From Asinibacterium sp. OR53 (GTDB lineage Bacteria; Bacteroidota; Bacteroidia; Chitinophagales; Chitinophagaceae), in assembly GCF_000515315.1 (NCBI RefSeq), contig NZ_KI911562.1, positions 3,009,220-3,073,219 on the forward strand: a stretch of 64,000 nucleotides of DNA, in the 5' to 3' direction. Shown here piece after piece: positions 35,127 through 43,682 of this stretch; positions within the stretch are counted from its first letter, which is position 1; every line of letters starts with the position of its first letter. The notes under the pieces are model-generated. The model searched no databases. It was not told the origin of the DNA and saw nothing but the letters and a program-made list of their open reading frames with translations. A program made the position numbers and the translations under genes.

Positions 35127-36572
35127 TTACTGGGTCCTGACTTTTTTAACGTCTTTTACCTTTACCTGGGCGCTTTTATTACCCCAACTGTTCCGCACAT
35201 AGGTCAAAATGTTCGCAATTTGATCGTCGGTCAGGGATAGCTGTGGCATCACACCTTGAAAGTGTTTCCCATTCACCGTTATGGACTCGTTGTTGATCCC
35301 ATGGAGGAGCACTCCTATTCCCATATCCTGCCGGCCCATCAGGAAGTCCGATTTGGCCAGAGGAGGAAATGCTCCAGGCATACCCTGGCCCGTGGGTTGG
35401 TGACAAGAAGAGCAATTCAGTTGGAAAAGCGCCTGGCCGTTCTTGTAGCTGTCGGCAAACGAAAGCTCAGGGGATTCCGGCACTACCGGGTATTCATCTT
35501 CGGCAAGTTCTTCCTTACCCGGTTGATAGGGCTGGTCTTTGATCTTGCCGGAATAAATGTTCATATCGGCCGTCCCGGTGACCACCAGTTGGGCAAGTGC
35601 GCCTTTGTTGAAGGCCCTGAATATGGAATGGTCCACAATATTGAATATCCCCGGTTCCTTACAAGTAAATTCAACTATTGCCGCCCCCCCGGAAGGGATC
35701 AGTGTGGTGCCGACATTCTGGTGCACCTGGGAACCTCCCTCCCGGTAGACTTTGTCGAATATCTGGCCAATGACATGAAAGGAAGATACCAGGTTGGGGC
35801 CTCCATTACCAACATAGATCCGCACCCGGTCGCCAACTTTCGCCTGCAGAGCATGGTTCCCGGTGGCCGCCCCTACTGACCCATTGAACACGACGTATTC
35901 CGGCTCCTCTTTAATAGCTTTATCCAAATCGAAAGGCTGCAGTCCAGGCTCCCCGGTCCTACCCTTGGTGTAAAACTCGCCTTGCATGATATAGAACTCC
36001 CTATCGACCTTGGGTAGCCCGTCTTTGGGTTCTACCAGGATAAGCCCGTACATTCCATTGGCGATGTGCATCCCAACCGGCGCGGTAGCGCAATGATATA
36101 CGTATAATCCCGGGTTCAGCGCGCGAAAGCTGAATATCGATGTATGCCCGGGTACGGTCATACTGGCTTCTGCCCCGCCCCCCGGGCCATTCACCGCATG
36201 CAGGTCGATATTATGGGGCATCTTATTATTAGGGTTATTGCTGAGGTGTAATTCTACCTCGTCGCTCTCATGGACTTTAATAAAAGGGCCAGGCACGGTT
36301 CCACCGAAGGTCCAAAAGGTATAATTAACCCCATCTGCCAGTTTCATTTCCTTTTCGACCACCTCGATACGAACAATGACTTTTTCGGGCGCCGCGAAAT
36401 CGCGGCTTGCCGGCACGAACGGAGCATGTGTCAGCTGTGCCGGATATTCGCCGATGACAGCTGCGGTATCACTGATTGAACTGACGTCGGGATGCCCCGG
36501 ATGACAGGCTGAAAGACAGATGATTAGAGATAAAATAATTGCCGAGTAGGGTGCAGGAGACGGAAGCTTCAT
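35127..36572 (-). CDS. nirK: Copper-containing nitrite reductase with C-terminal cytochrome c domain, lipoprotein
   Basis: 481 aa from ATG 36572; an in-frame start at 36599 is less likely. A lipobox ([11 protein letters not shown]23) is followed by two cupredoxin domains (about 60-335) and a cytochrome c domain (about 375-465). Type 1 copper ligands: H120, C161, H169, M174. Type 2: H125, H160, H315. The haem site is CSSCH (C387, C390, H391) with M442 as the likely axial ligand. It reduces nitrite to NO at the outer face of the membrane. The fused haem would pass electrons from membrane donors to the copper site. It heads a four-gene operon with nirV, SCO and the Crp/Fnr gene. The NO it makes would be removed by norZ. 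Confidence 0.92.
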   Translation of the reverse strand: MKLPSPAPYSAIILSLIICLSACHPGHPDVSSISDTAAVIGEYPAQLTHAPFVPASRDFAAPEKVIVRIEVVEKEMKLADGVNYTFWTFGGTVPGPFIKVHESDEVELHLSNNPNNKMPHNIDLHAVNGPGGGAEASMTVPGHTSIFSFRALNPGLYVYHCATAPVGMHIANGMYGLILVEPKDGLPKVDREFYIMQGEFYTKGRTGEPGLQPFDLDKAIKEEPEYVVFNGSVGAATGNHALQAKVGDRVRIYVGNGGPNLVSSFHVIGQIFDKVYREGGSQVHQNVGTTLIPSGGAAIVEFTCKEPGIFNIVDHSIFRAFNKGALAQLVVTGTADMNIYSGKIKDQPYQPGKEELAEDEYPVVPESPELSFADSYKNGQALFQLNCSSCHQPTGQGMPGAFPPLAKSDFLMGRQDMGIGVLLHGINNESITVNGKHFQGVMPQLSLTDDQIANILTYVRNSWGNKSAQVKVKDVKKVRTQ

Positions 36573-36603
36573 CACTTTTGAATTTTTAGTAACAAACACG
36601 GGC

Positions 36604-36611
36604 CAAAAGTA
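36604..36611 (-). promoter_or_regulatory. -7 promoter element of nirK
   Basis: On the minus strand TACTTTTG matches TAnnTTTG exactly, 31 bp before the ATG at 36572. No TTG lies about 19-20 bp upstream. The missing -33 element fits a promoter that depends on an activator bound at the palindrome further upstream. Confidence 0.6.
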
Positions 36612-36650
36612 TATGGTGTTCCATTCTCACCGAATGATGCATCTCAACGC

Positions 36651-36674
36651 TAAACCTGAATTTTATCAGGTTTA
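36651..36674. promoter_or_regulatory. Crp/Fnr-geometry palindrome upstream of nirK
   Basis: Nine-base arms TAAACCTGA and TCAGGTTTA flank a 6-bp spacer. The inner CCTGA-N6-TCAGG has the 5-6-5 layout of Crp/Fnr sites (TGTGA-N6-TCACA). Its centre is about 65 bp upstream of the start site predicted from the -7 element, in the class I activator zone. The probable binder is the Crp/Fnr protein encoded at the end of the same operon. Confidence 0.6.
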
Positions 36675-37205
36675 TTGGATCATCAAGAAACAAAAGAGAG
36701 AGGAGACCAGACTTCAGTCAGGTTCGACAGCCAAACACCGGTGAAGCCTTTTGCCTTCCGTCGTTCGCAGATCATCGTCTAACGATCTATCATAATTAGT
36801 CGGTAAATTCGTGGTAGTTCTTTGTGAAGCAAGTATTTACAATAACGCTTTGAGAATGCCAACGTCGATTTTCATTGCGGAGACTTTTTAAAGACCTGTA
36901 ATACCCGGATCTCTTAAAACCCACTACAGATAAGGATTTGGATAGGTAGGTTCGATCCCCCTCTCCATCACCATTGTCCACGTGATAGGCCCCCTATAGC
37001 CTTTGCGCGACTCGCTCTTTTTGGTCATTTGTGTTGCTATGGCTCCAGTGAACGCTAACAGGCAAAACTTTGAACGAATTTTTAGCTAACAGAGAAATTC
37101 CCAATTGCTAAGGCGTATTTCGTGCATTATTGCTAGCCTCTTGACAATCAAACCTTATAACGTTTTGCAGTAAAAGCAGAATCGGAAATATTGCGCAAAA
37201 AACGA

Positions 37206-37251
37206 ACTACGGATCAGAAGGTTTCAGGTTTGAATCCTGACGCGTTCACGA
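37206..37251 (+). pseudogene. Decayed 3' half of a tRNA-Arg(ACG) gene, possible att remnant
   Basis: The stretch reads as the second half of a tRNA: anticodon loop CTACGGA (anticodon ACG), 3' anticodon stem TCAGA, variable AGGTT, T-stem TCAGG and CCTGA (perfect pairing) around TTTGAAT, acceptor CGCGTTC, then A and CGA. No matching 5' half exists upstream: the bases before the loop do not pair with TCAGA and there is no D-arm. T-loop position 56 is T instead of the invariant C. A 3' half starting at the anticodon loop is what integrative elements carry as their attachment core. The tRNA terminator follows. A full copy was not found in the window. Confidence 0.6.
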
Positions 37252-37267
37252 TTTTACCTCCACTTTT

Positions 37268-37294
37268 GAAAACCCGCTCTGGCAGTGGGTTTTT
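37268..37294 (+). terminator. Rho-independent terminator after the tRNA remnant
   Basis: A 10-bp stem AAAACCCGCT / AGTGGGTTTT (one G-T pair) with a 5-base loop CTGGC, running directly into T residues. Its position just after the tRNA 3' half fits the native terminator of the original tRNA transcript. The symmetric A and T flanks could also end transcription from the other strand. Confidence 0.7.
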
Positions 37295-37457
37295 CGGTTC
37301 GATATGTTGCGGAAAGAATTCTACCGAATACTGGAATACCAATTGCGAGACCTGTGAAGACTAATATCCATGACACCCGGGCACGTATCAACAGAAAAAA
37401 GATTGAATTTAACGTGTTGTTAAAATAGGTGATCTGTAACTAGCCCAGAAATAGCAT

Positions 37458-38585
37458 CTAATATGAAGATCTGTTCCAACTTCGAAAATAAGAAGCCATC
37501 CGTGCCAGCATTTCAAGGTATCCCGCCTGGTCAAGCAGGGTCTTGACCTGCTTTGTGCCAATCAGTCCCTGCTCATCCCGCTGGTGATCCCAGACCGCAT
37601 CCAGGTATTTTTTGAATAACTGCATATAGGTCTCCTGTTTGTCAATCTTGTACAGTTCAACATATCCTCTCATCAAAACAGCATTGAACCAGTAATTGCC
37701 GGGCAGGAGTCCGTCTTTGAAAAAATAACGCGCCGATTGCGCTGCAATGGATTTCGCTTGTGATAAATATTCTTCTTTCCCTGTTAATTGATACAACAAA
37801 ACAGCACTCTGCAACATAGTACCTGTGTTGTACGTGTACTTCCGCTCATCAACCTTTCCGGAAGGTAATTTCAAAGCATCAAAATACAAACCATCGGGAG
37901 ACTGCAGGTGTGCATTTACCCAGTTGTAAAGCAGGATGGCCGTATCGATGTATTTCTTTTCATGGGTTGATCTGTAGAGCTGCAGCGCCAGCAAAATGCC
38001 CGGGCCATTGGAACAGGTATTCTTGCTGTTGTTATGAAACTCCTGCCAATACATGCCTCCCCCTGAAACAGTATCATAACCCGTAAGCATGAACCGGTAA
38101 ATTGTTCTAGCCATTTGCAGGTATGTTGGCTTTTTTGTTCGCTGATATGCATCCATATAGGCCAAGCCAATCCATTGGTTGTCATCGTAAAACCGGTCGC
38201 CTCCTCCATCTCCTGCTACATAAGAATCATAGCCTGCGCTGGGCGGCTTAGAAGGACTGTAATACTGTGCAATAGCCCGGTCTACCGGCCCCATATAATC
38301 AGTAACCTGATCTAATACTTCCATTTCATTGGCTGCCTGAACCAACGCGCACAAAGGCCACAAGTAGGAATAAGGTTTTTCATCTTTTCCCAATACTGTT
38401 TTTTCTTTGAACAGCTGTTTCGAACTGTCGTAAAACTGTTTGTAAATACGATCGTGCACTACCCTGGCACGTTGCAAGTATATGGCTGAGGGGTCTTGTG
38501 CATGAACGGAAGTCAGGCCTAATAAAACGATAAGCATCGCGAAGATGCTTATCGTTTTTAAAATGATTATTTGATTATTCCGCAT
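37458..38585 (-). CDS. GH76-family alpha-1,6-mannanase-like protein
   Basis: 375 aa with a signal peptide (to about SVHAQ, residue 30). It is an (alpha/alpha)6-barrel with the GH76 signature DRFYDDNQWIGLAYMDAY, where adjacent Asp residues are the likely catalytic pair, and YTYNTGTMLQSAVLLYQLTG in the second half. GH76 enzymes cut alpha-1,6-mannan backbones such as fungal cell-wall mannan. It lies 10 bp after the DUF4965 gene and is probably co-transcribed. No other mannan-specific gene is in the window, so the substrate is inferred from family only. Confidence 0.85.
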   Translation of the reverse strand: MRNNQIIILKTISIFAMLIVLLGLTSVHAQDPSAIYLQRARVVHDRIYKQFYDSSKQLFKEKTVLGKDEKPYSYLWPLCALVQAANEMEVLDQVTDYMGPVDRAIAQYYSPSKPPSAGYDSYVAGDGGGDRFYDDNQWIGLAYMDAYQRTKKPTYLQMARTIYRFMLTGYDTVSGGGMYWQEFHNNSKNTCSNGPGILLALQLYRSTHEKKYIDTAILLYNWVNAHLQSPDGLYFDALKLPSGKVDERKYTYNTGTMLQSAVLLYQLTGKEEYLSQAKSIAAQSARYFFKDGLLPGNYWFNAVLMRGYVELYKIDKQETYMQLFKKYLDAVWDHQRDEQGLIGTKQVKTLLDQAGYLEMLARMASYFRSWNRSSY

Positions 38586-38595
38586 CGGAAATATG

Positions 38596-41046
38596 CTATT
38601 TAATTTTTTGTTCCAGCATTTTCATGAAATAGCCGCCCACCACACTTCTCGCCTGGAAGCCTACCTGTTTGCCATTGGTGGTTTCATGCCAGTCGCTCAA
38701 GGGAACGCGAGTAGGACTTTCCGCTGCATAACGCAACAACGGAAGCATGAACTGTTCAAAATCGTGGCGGTTATTGGCCAGTGTAGCAGTCCACATGATC
38801 CAGTCCGACTTGGTATAGGTTCTGCGACTATCCAGTGGCAATCCATAGGTTTGTTGCTTGCCCAGGTAGTAACGTATTTCTTTTTCAAAAACCGATTCGG
38901 GGAAAATATGCATTCCCAATACCTTATCCCAAACCAGATTGTATTTCTGGCTCCAGGTGCCTTGCTTCTCAAAAGCCAACGTATAATGATCGCCGTCGTT
39001 GGCCAGTTGCATCCATCGTGGCGCCATGGCCAGTGCACTGTCGCGGAACCTGCGGGCCACATCGGGGTATCCCAGCTTTTCGGCCAGCATGGCATAGCCG
39101 GCGATGCCCAGTATGGCTTTCACCGAAAGATTCGCATTACGGGCCAGGTGTCCTGCAAAATCATCGGTACATAATTGTGTTGCAGGATCGAAGCCTTCTT
39201 TAAGCAAATAATTAGCCCAGGTGGTAAGGGTTGCCCAATGCTTTTTAGCATAATCGGCATTGCCTTCCATCTTGGCAATCGCTGTTGTTAACAAGAGCAT
39301 GTTACCGCTTTCTTCTACCGGCATTCCTTCTCCGTATACTTGTCCGTTTGCCAACGGATAAGTGCCCAGGTCATGCGCAGCATAAGGTTTCGTGTATTTA
39401 CCGCTTTCGCTGAAATAAAAGATACCATTCAGCATACCTTTCATCAATTCAGGATTATAGATCAGGAACAAAGGCGCTGAAGGATAGGTAACATCTACCG
39501 TATTGATACAACCGTTGCTGAAATTTTCTTTGGAAAAGAACAGGAGCTCACCTTGCGGACTTTTTACCAGCTTATGCGCAGCGATACTCTGGCGATAAGC
39601 GAGCTCACACAACTGTGCATAGGTTTCTCCGCCGGCTGCAACAGCATCGGCATGCAGCTGATCGTCGAACCTGGTACATTGCTCCAGTATTTTCTGATGA
39701 TCGGCATATGCTTGTGTCAATTGTTTTTCGATGGTTTGTGAAGGATCATTCTTCCACCAGGGTTTCAGGTTGTCGTGAAAATACTGGATAGAATAAAGAT
39801 CATCATAACCCAATAAAATCGTTTTTGTTTTAGCGGCACTGCCTACTTTTCCTAGTGATAATACCGTATTCAATACCAGGTTGGTGCCTGTAGTAACCGG
39901 AGTTGCTGTTTCTTTTTTGAGGAAAGAAGGTATGGCTGCTTTTGCAGTAGTAATATATTGTTTCGCGGCATCGGCTGCGGGTACTGCCACATACATATAA
40001 CCCCAGTCGATGCGAAGGTCATCGCCTTTTTTCGCTAACACTGGTTGTGCTAAGCTACCTGCTTTCTGGAGAGATAATGAACCGGCATGATATTGTTCGG
40101 CTTTTACTTCCTGTGCAGGTGTGTTAACGGCGATATTGGTAGAAGCGCCGAAATACAATTCTGCGGTATGCGCTTTACCATCGTTCGATTGCACCGAAAA
40201 ATCCACATAAGAAACCGGTCTTGCAAGCAGATCGAGGTTATTGAGTAAAAGCGGCGAAGTAAAACGAAGCGCCAGGTCAACCCCGCCACACTTGAAACGG
40301 TAAGCAGTCTGCGTTGCTTTTACTACAACGGATTGTTGTATGGCTTTGGCTATTGCAGCAGCGTTTGCAGGCGCCTGCTCGCGCACGATACCTGCATCCA
40401 GTGATTGTCCGCCTGCTGTGTTTTCAATATGAATGGCTAACACGTTTTTACCGGTTTGCAAAATATGCGCCGCTTCGCGGATAGGAATATAAATGTATTT
40501 GGCTGTCCATCCTTTGGTAGTGAATACCTGCTTGCCATTAAGATACACACTGATATTATCATCGTGCTGCAATTTCAGGAAGACATGCTCGAGAGAAGCT
40601 TTGTCGAGCGTAAATGTGCGACGCACCCACAAATCGCGGCTTACCCATTTTGTTTTGGCCACGCTGGGGTTATCGCCGAAAGCGCCGGTACCGGTTTTCC
40701 ACTGGTGGTCGTCAAAACTGGCATTCATCCAATCCGCAGTAGGCGTTTCTTCGGTGTATTTGGAAGGGTAACTCTGTTCATCGGCTGTGGGAAGGATGGA
40801 TTGGTAAGATTTGCCTTCGTTTCCCAGGAAACGATAGGCTTGTCCGTCTACTTTGATCATACCCAGTAACGGTTGCTCCGCTCCTGTCCAATGCCTGGTA
40901 GGGCCTCCATTCAGTGTATCGTTGGCTGACCATATACTGAAATAAGGATCATGCGTAATCAGGGGATAAGATGGTACTCGTTCATACTGGGCAAACATTG
41001 AACTATACACATTCAACAAACAAAAAAATAGGAATAGCTTTTTCAT
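38596..41046 (-). CDS. Secreted DUF4965/DUF5127 (glutaminase A-like) protein
   Basis: 816 aa with a signal peptide (to about SMFAQ, residue 19). The order is DUF4964-like N-terminal segment (VPSYPLITHDPYFSIWSANDTLNGGPTRHW split by a galactose-binding-like insert at about 75-220), DUF5127, DUF4965 (about 470-640) and a C-terminal DUF1793-like helical part ending SVVGGYFMKMLEQKIK. Fungal homologues are called glutaminase A, but the helical barrel with conserved acidic residues resembles a glycosidase and many Bacteroidota copies sit with carbohydrate genes, as here with GH76. I would not assert glutaminase activity. Confidence 0.8.
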   Translation of the reverse strand: MKKLFLFFCLLNVYSSMFAQYERVPSYPLITHDPYFSIWSANDTLNGGPTRHWTGAEQPLLGMIKVDGQAYRFLGNEGKSYQSILPTADEQSYPSKYTEETPTADWMNASFDDHQWKTGTGAFGDNPSVAKTKWVSRDLWVRRTFTLDKASLEHVFLKLQHDDNISVYLNGKQVFTTKGWTAKYIYIPIREAAHILQTGKNVLAIHIENTAGGQSLDAGIVREQAPANAAAIAKAIQQSVVVKATQTAYRFKCGGVDLALRFTSPLLLNNLDLLARPVSYVDFSVQSNDGKAHTAELYFGASTNIAVNTPAQEVKAEQYHAGSLSLQKAGSLAQPVLAKKGDDLRIDWGYMYVAVPAADAAKQYITTAKAAIPSFLKKETATPVTTGTNLVLNTVLSLGKVGSAAKTKTILLGYDDLYSIQYFHDNLKPWWKNDPSQTIEKQLTQAYADHQKILEQCTRFDDQLHADAVAAGGETYAQLCELAYRQSIAAHKLVKSPQGELLFFSKENFSNGCINTVDVTYPSAPLFLIYNPELMKGMLNGIFYFSESGKYTKPYAAHDLGTYPLANGQVYGEGMPVEESGNMLLLTTAIAKMEGNADYAKKHWATLTTWANYLLKEGFDPATQLCTDDFAGHLARNANLSVKAILGIAGYAMLAEKLGYPDVARRFRDSALAMAPRWMQLANDGDHYTLAFEKQGTWSQKYNLVWDKVLGMHIFPESVFEKEIRYYLGKQQTYGLPLDSRRTYTKSDWIMWTATLANNRHDFEQFMLPLLRYAAESPTRVPLSDWHETTNGKQVGFQARSVVGGYFMKMLEQKIK

Positions 41047-41124
41047 AATTATCTGACTAATTTACAGGCGAGCAATTTAGGAACAAGAAAAATACGGAAA
41101 ACAACGTAAAAGGAGAGATAAAAA

Positions 41125-41592
41125 ATGAAGGAACATCATTATACAACATCCGTTCAATGGACAGGCAATAATGGCTCCGGCACGGATCATTATCGCAATT
41201 ATGAGCGAAGCCATACCATTAGTGTTGAAGGGAAGGCGGCCATTGCTGCTTCATCCGATCCTTCGTTCCGGGGTGATAAAACAAAATACAACCCGGAAGA
41301 ATTATTAGTGGCGTCAATATCGTCCTGCCACATGTTGTGGTACCTTCACCTCTGTTCGGAAGCCGGGGTAATCGTAACAGATTATACAGATAATGCTACC
41401 GGCATCATGGCAGAAACAGCGGATGGCGGCGGGCATTTTGTTGAAGTTACACTGCACCCCACCGTAACAGTAAAAGAAGCATCCATGATTGACAAAGCGA
41501 ACGGGTTGCATGAAAAGGCCCATAAGCTTTGCTTTATTGCCAATTCAGTCAACTTCCCTGTAAAACATCAACCGGTAACCAAAGTAGTATAG
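41125..41592 (+). CDS. OsmC family peroxiredoxin-like protein
   Basis: 155 aa. OsmC pattern: DPSFRGDKTKYNPEELLVASISSCHMLWYLHLC, with the first redox Cys in SSCH, and a C-terminal HEKAHKLCFIANSV with the second Cys. OsmC/Ohr proteins reduce organic hydroperoxides in the cytoplasm. The short form and the SISSCHMLW motif fit the OsmC branch of unknown substrate better than Ohr. It stands alone, converging on the GH29 gene with 16 bp between the stops. Confidence 0.88.
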   Translation: MKEHHYTTSVQWTGNNGSGTDHYRNYERSHTISVEGKAAIAASSDPSFRGDKTKYNPEELLVASISSCHMLWYLHLCSEAGVIVTDYTDNATGIMAETADGGGHFVEVTLHPTVTVKEASMIDKANGLHEKAHKLCFIANSVNFPVKHQPVTKVV

Positions 41593-41608
41593 GATCCGCC
41601 AACAGTCC

Positions 41609-42991
41609 TTATTTCAAACTAAGCTCAATAACCGGTATCTCATAAGGAGGTTTGGCCTTGGGAAGTTTTAACACTAGATCCGTTGTATTACCTCCTGCTT
41701 TAAATGGCACTTCAGAATCATCATTCAGGAGCTGTGCATAGCTGATCTTCCCGTTATAATTGGGCAATACCAATTCCCCGTTATCGGGATAATGGAAAAG
41801 ATGCAGGTATAATTTTTTTGTGTCGGGATTATAAGTCAACCGGTCATCCATCGATGCAGGTAAATTGTATTCGTCAGGCGGAAAAGTGCAATGATAAATA
41901 GACGGATGGTGTTCATGCATCCAATAGCCCAGGCTGTCTAACGCATGGGTGGCGCGGTAATCGAATTCGCCACGTGCAGTAGGACCTACATTCAAAATGA
42001 GGTTACCCCCGTTTGCAGCAGCAGTGATCAATAAGTCGAGCAATTGGCGCTGGTTTTTCCAGGAATGCTCATCGCGGTAATATCCCCATGAACCGGAAAA
42101 TGTTTGGCAGGTTTCCCAATATTTTCCTTTGTATTTCAGCAGCTCGGCAGGTTTCACCTGTTCGGGAGTTTCAAAGTCGCCGCCATCTGCATAACCATCC
42201 TGGTCGAGTCCCAGCCTGTTATTGACCAGGATACCCGGTTGTAATTTCCTGACCATTTTGATCAGATCCACAGCACCCCAATCTTGCGGATGCTTGCCAT
42301 GCTTAGCGCCTTTACCCCAGGTCCAATCCAGCCAGAGAATATCGATCTTACCATAGTTGGTCATCAGTTCAGCCACCTGGTTTTTCAGGTATTGTCTGTA
42401 CCTGGCCATATCGCGGTTTTTATTGAAGCTGCTATATACCTCTTCTTTTTCTTTCTCTCCTAGGTTATCGGCGGGTCTTTGCGGATGCGCATCATCTACC
42501 GTATAATCCGGGTGATGCCAGTCGAGCAATGAATAATAGAACCCTACTTTAATTCCTTCTGCACGGAAGGCAGCTACAAATTCTTTTACCAGATCGCGAT
42601 GCGCTTTTGTATTAGTGGCTTTATAATTTGTGTATTTTGAATCGAACAAACAAAACCCGTCGTGGTGCTTGGTAGTAAGCACTGCATATTGCATCCCGGC
42701 CTGTTTGGCTTCTTTCGCCCATTTTTTAGGATCGAACTCATCCGGGTTAAAGTGGTCGAAATATTTTTGGTATTGCTCGTTTGTAAGTCTTTCATTGTGT
42801 TTTACCCACTCGTGCCTGGCCGGCAGGGCATATATTCCCCAATGGATAAACATGCCAAAACGCGCATCGGTCCACCATTTGAGGCGTTCGGCTTTTTGTG
42901 TGGCCGTTTCATTGAATATTTTCTTTTCTTGTGAAAAGGCATGCTGAACCAAACAGTTTATCAGCAATAAAAACAAAAATGCTTTTTTCAT
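41609..42991 (-). CDS. Alpha-L-fucosidase, GH29 (second copy)
   Basis: 460 aa with a signal peptide (to about HAFSQ, residue 21). GH29 features are WWTDARFGMFIHWGIYALP, YAVLTTKHHDGFCLFDSKYTN, FYYSLLDWHHPDYTVDD and KIDILWLDWTWGKG, where the first Asp is the likely nucleophile. It differs clearly from the fucosidase at 16962, so it is not a recent duplicate. It acts on terminal alpha-L-fucose outside the cytoplasm. It stands alone. A C-terminal beta domain (about 370-460) is present. Confidence 0.9.
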   Translation of the reverse strand: MKKAFLFLLLINCLVQHAFSQEKKIFNETATQKAERLKWWTDARFGMFIHWGIYALPARHEWVKHNERLTNEQYQKYFDHFNPDEFDPKKWAKEAKQAGMQYAVLTTKHHDGFCLFDSKYTNYKATNTKAHRDLVKEFVAAFRAEGIKVGFYYSLLDWHHPDYTVDDAHPQRPADNLGEKEKEEVYSSFNKNRDMARYRQYLKNQVAELMTNYGKIDILWLDWTWGKGAKHGKHPQDWGAVDLIKMVRKLQPGILVNNRLGLDQDGYADGGDFETPEQVKPAELLKYKGKYWETCQTFSGSWGYYRDEHSWKNQRQLLDLLITAAANGGNLILNVGPTARGEFDYRATHALDSLGYWMHEHHPSIYHCTFPPDEYNLPASMDDRLTYNPDTKKLYLHLFHYPDNGELVLPNYNGKISYAQLLNDDSEVPFKAGGNTTDLVLKLPKAKPPYEIPVIELSLK

Positions 42992-43371
42992 TTAGCAAGT
43001 ATTTGGCTTAAATATATTGAAAAGTACGCCTATCCCCGGTATTGCAACCGGGAAAAATAGTTTATCTTTAAGAAAGCACCTCTCATTATGACAGAAGCCG
43101 AAATATTCTTCACCAAACTGATTGAAAGAATAGGTACAGGTTGCATTCACCCATAAAAATAAATGGCAGCACTTGCCACAGACTCTGCTCAACTCGTAGC
43201 AACACTCGAGAAAAAACCGCCCAAGAAGAAAAAATAACAGGAATAAATACCTGATTTTGTTAAGGATAAGAGCATCAACTTAGCAAACTAAAATAAAAGC
43301 CAACTTTTCAGCAAGCTTTTGGCCACCCGAAGTGTATACCGTATCTTTACACGTAACAAATTATTACTACA
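42992..43371. other. Intergenic region with two very short reading frames
   Basis: 380 bp with no recognisable gene. Two tiny plus-strand frames exist: 43088-43156 (22 codons, MTEAEIFFTKLIERIG...) and 43163-43237 (24 codons, ending EKKPPKKKK, lysine-rich). A TTTATCTTTA element lies before the first. They could be remnants of a degraded basic protein gene or chance frames, and I do not call them genes. The HigA promoter is at the right end. Confidence 0.4.
43332..43352 (+). promoter_or_regulatory. Likely promoter and autoregulatory site of the HigA/HigB pair
   Basis: An inverted repeat GTGTA (43332-43336) / TACAC (43348-43352) brackets TATCTTTA (43342-43349), one base off the TAnnTTTG -7 consensus, about 20 bp before the antitoxin ATG at 43372. 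Antitoxins of this type normally repress their own promoter from such a palindrome. Confidence 0.4.
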
Positions 43372-43665
43372 ATGGTCAAGCACAAACGCGGCATTAAGCC
43401 AGAACACCCAGGCGTCATTTTAAAAGAGCTCTTCCTGGACGAGTTGAATATTTCTGTTACAGAATTTGCCGACAAAATCGGCGTTACCCGAGTTACCGTA
43501 AGCCGATTAATCAACGGCCACCAGGGAATCACCGCCGAAATGGCCATCCGCCTCTCGAAAGCATTTCGCAACACTCCCGAACTGTGGCTTAACCTCCAGC
43601 GCAACTTCGACCTGTGGGAAGCTGAACATAACAAAGTGATCGAAGTTGAAGCCATTGCCTATTAA
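43372..43665 (+). CDS. higA: HigA-family antitoxin
   Basis: 97 aa. It opens with the HigA signature KPEHPGVILKELFLDELNISVTEFADKIGVTRVTVSRLINGHQGITAEMAIRLSKAF, an XRE-type helix-turn-helix. It would neutralise the toxin and repress the operon. The toxin gene follows 17 bp downstream. In classical higBA loci the toxin comes first; here the antitoxin is first. No other mobile-element gene is adjacent. Confidence 0.88.
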   Translation: MVKHKRGIKPEHPGVILKELFLDELNISVTEFADKIGVTRVTVSRLINGHQGITAEMAIRLSKAFRNTPELWLNLQRNFDLWEAEHNKVIEVEAIAY

Positions 43666-43682
43666 ACACCCAATCTGATATC

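Larger units (their letters stand above)
36600..37457. other. Gene-free region with regulatory and RNA-gene remnants
   Basis: 858 bp without a convincing gene. From left to right it holds the nirK promoter and palindrome, then AT-rich DNA with a tRNA- or tmRNA-like 3' end (about 36940-36974), then the 3' half of a tRNA-Arg gene (37206-37251) and a terminator (37268-37294), and a short inverted repeat TTTAAC-5 bp-GTTAAA at 37408-37424. It separates the nitrogen-oxide island from ordinary chromosomal genes. I read it as a scar of integration events, but there is no integrase in the window. Confidence 0.6.

Noticed and set aside
36796-36981. Minus-strand open frame of 61 codons in the gap
   Set aside because: Composition and sequence show no family and it crosses the tRNA-like segment; treated as non-coding.
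41125-41592. Ohr organic hydroperoxide resistance assignment
   Set aside because: The sequence fits the broader OsmC family but lacks features that specifically define Ohr, so only the family name is used.
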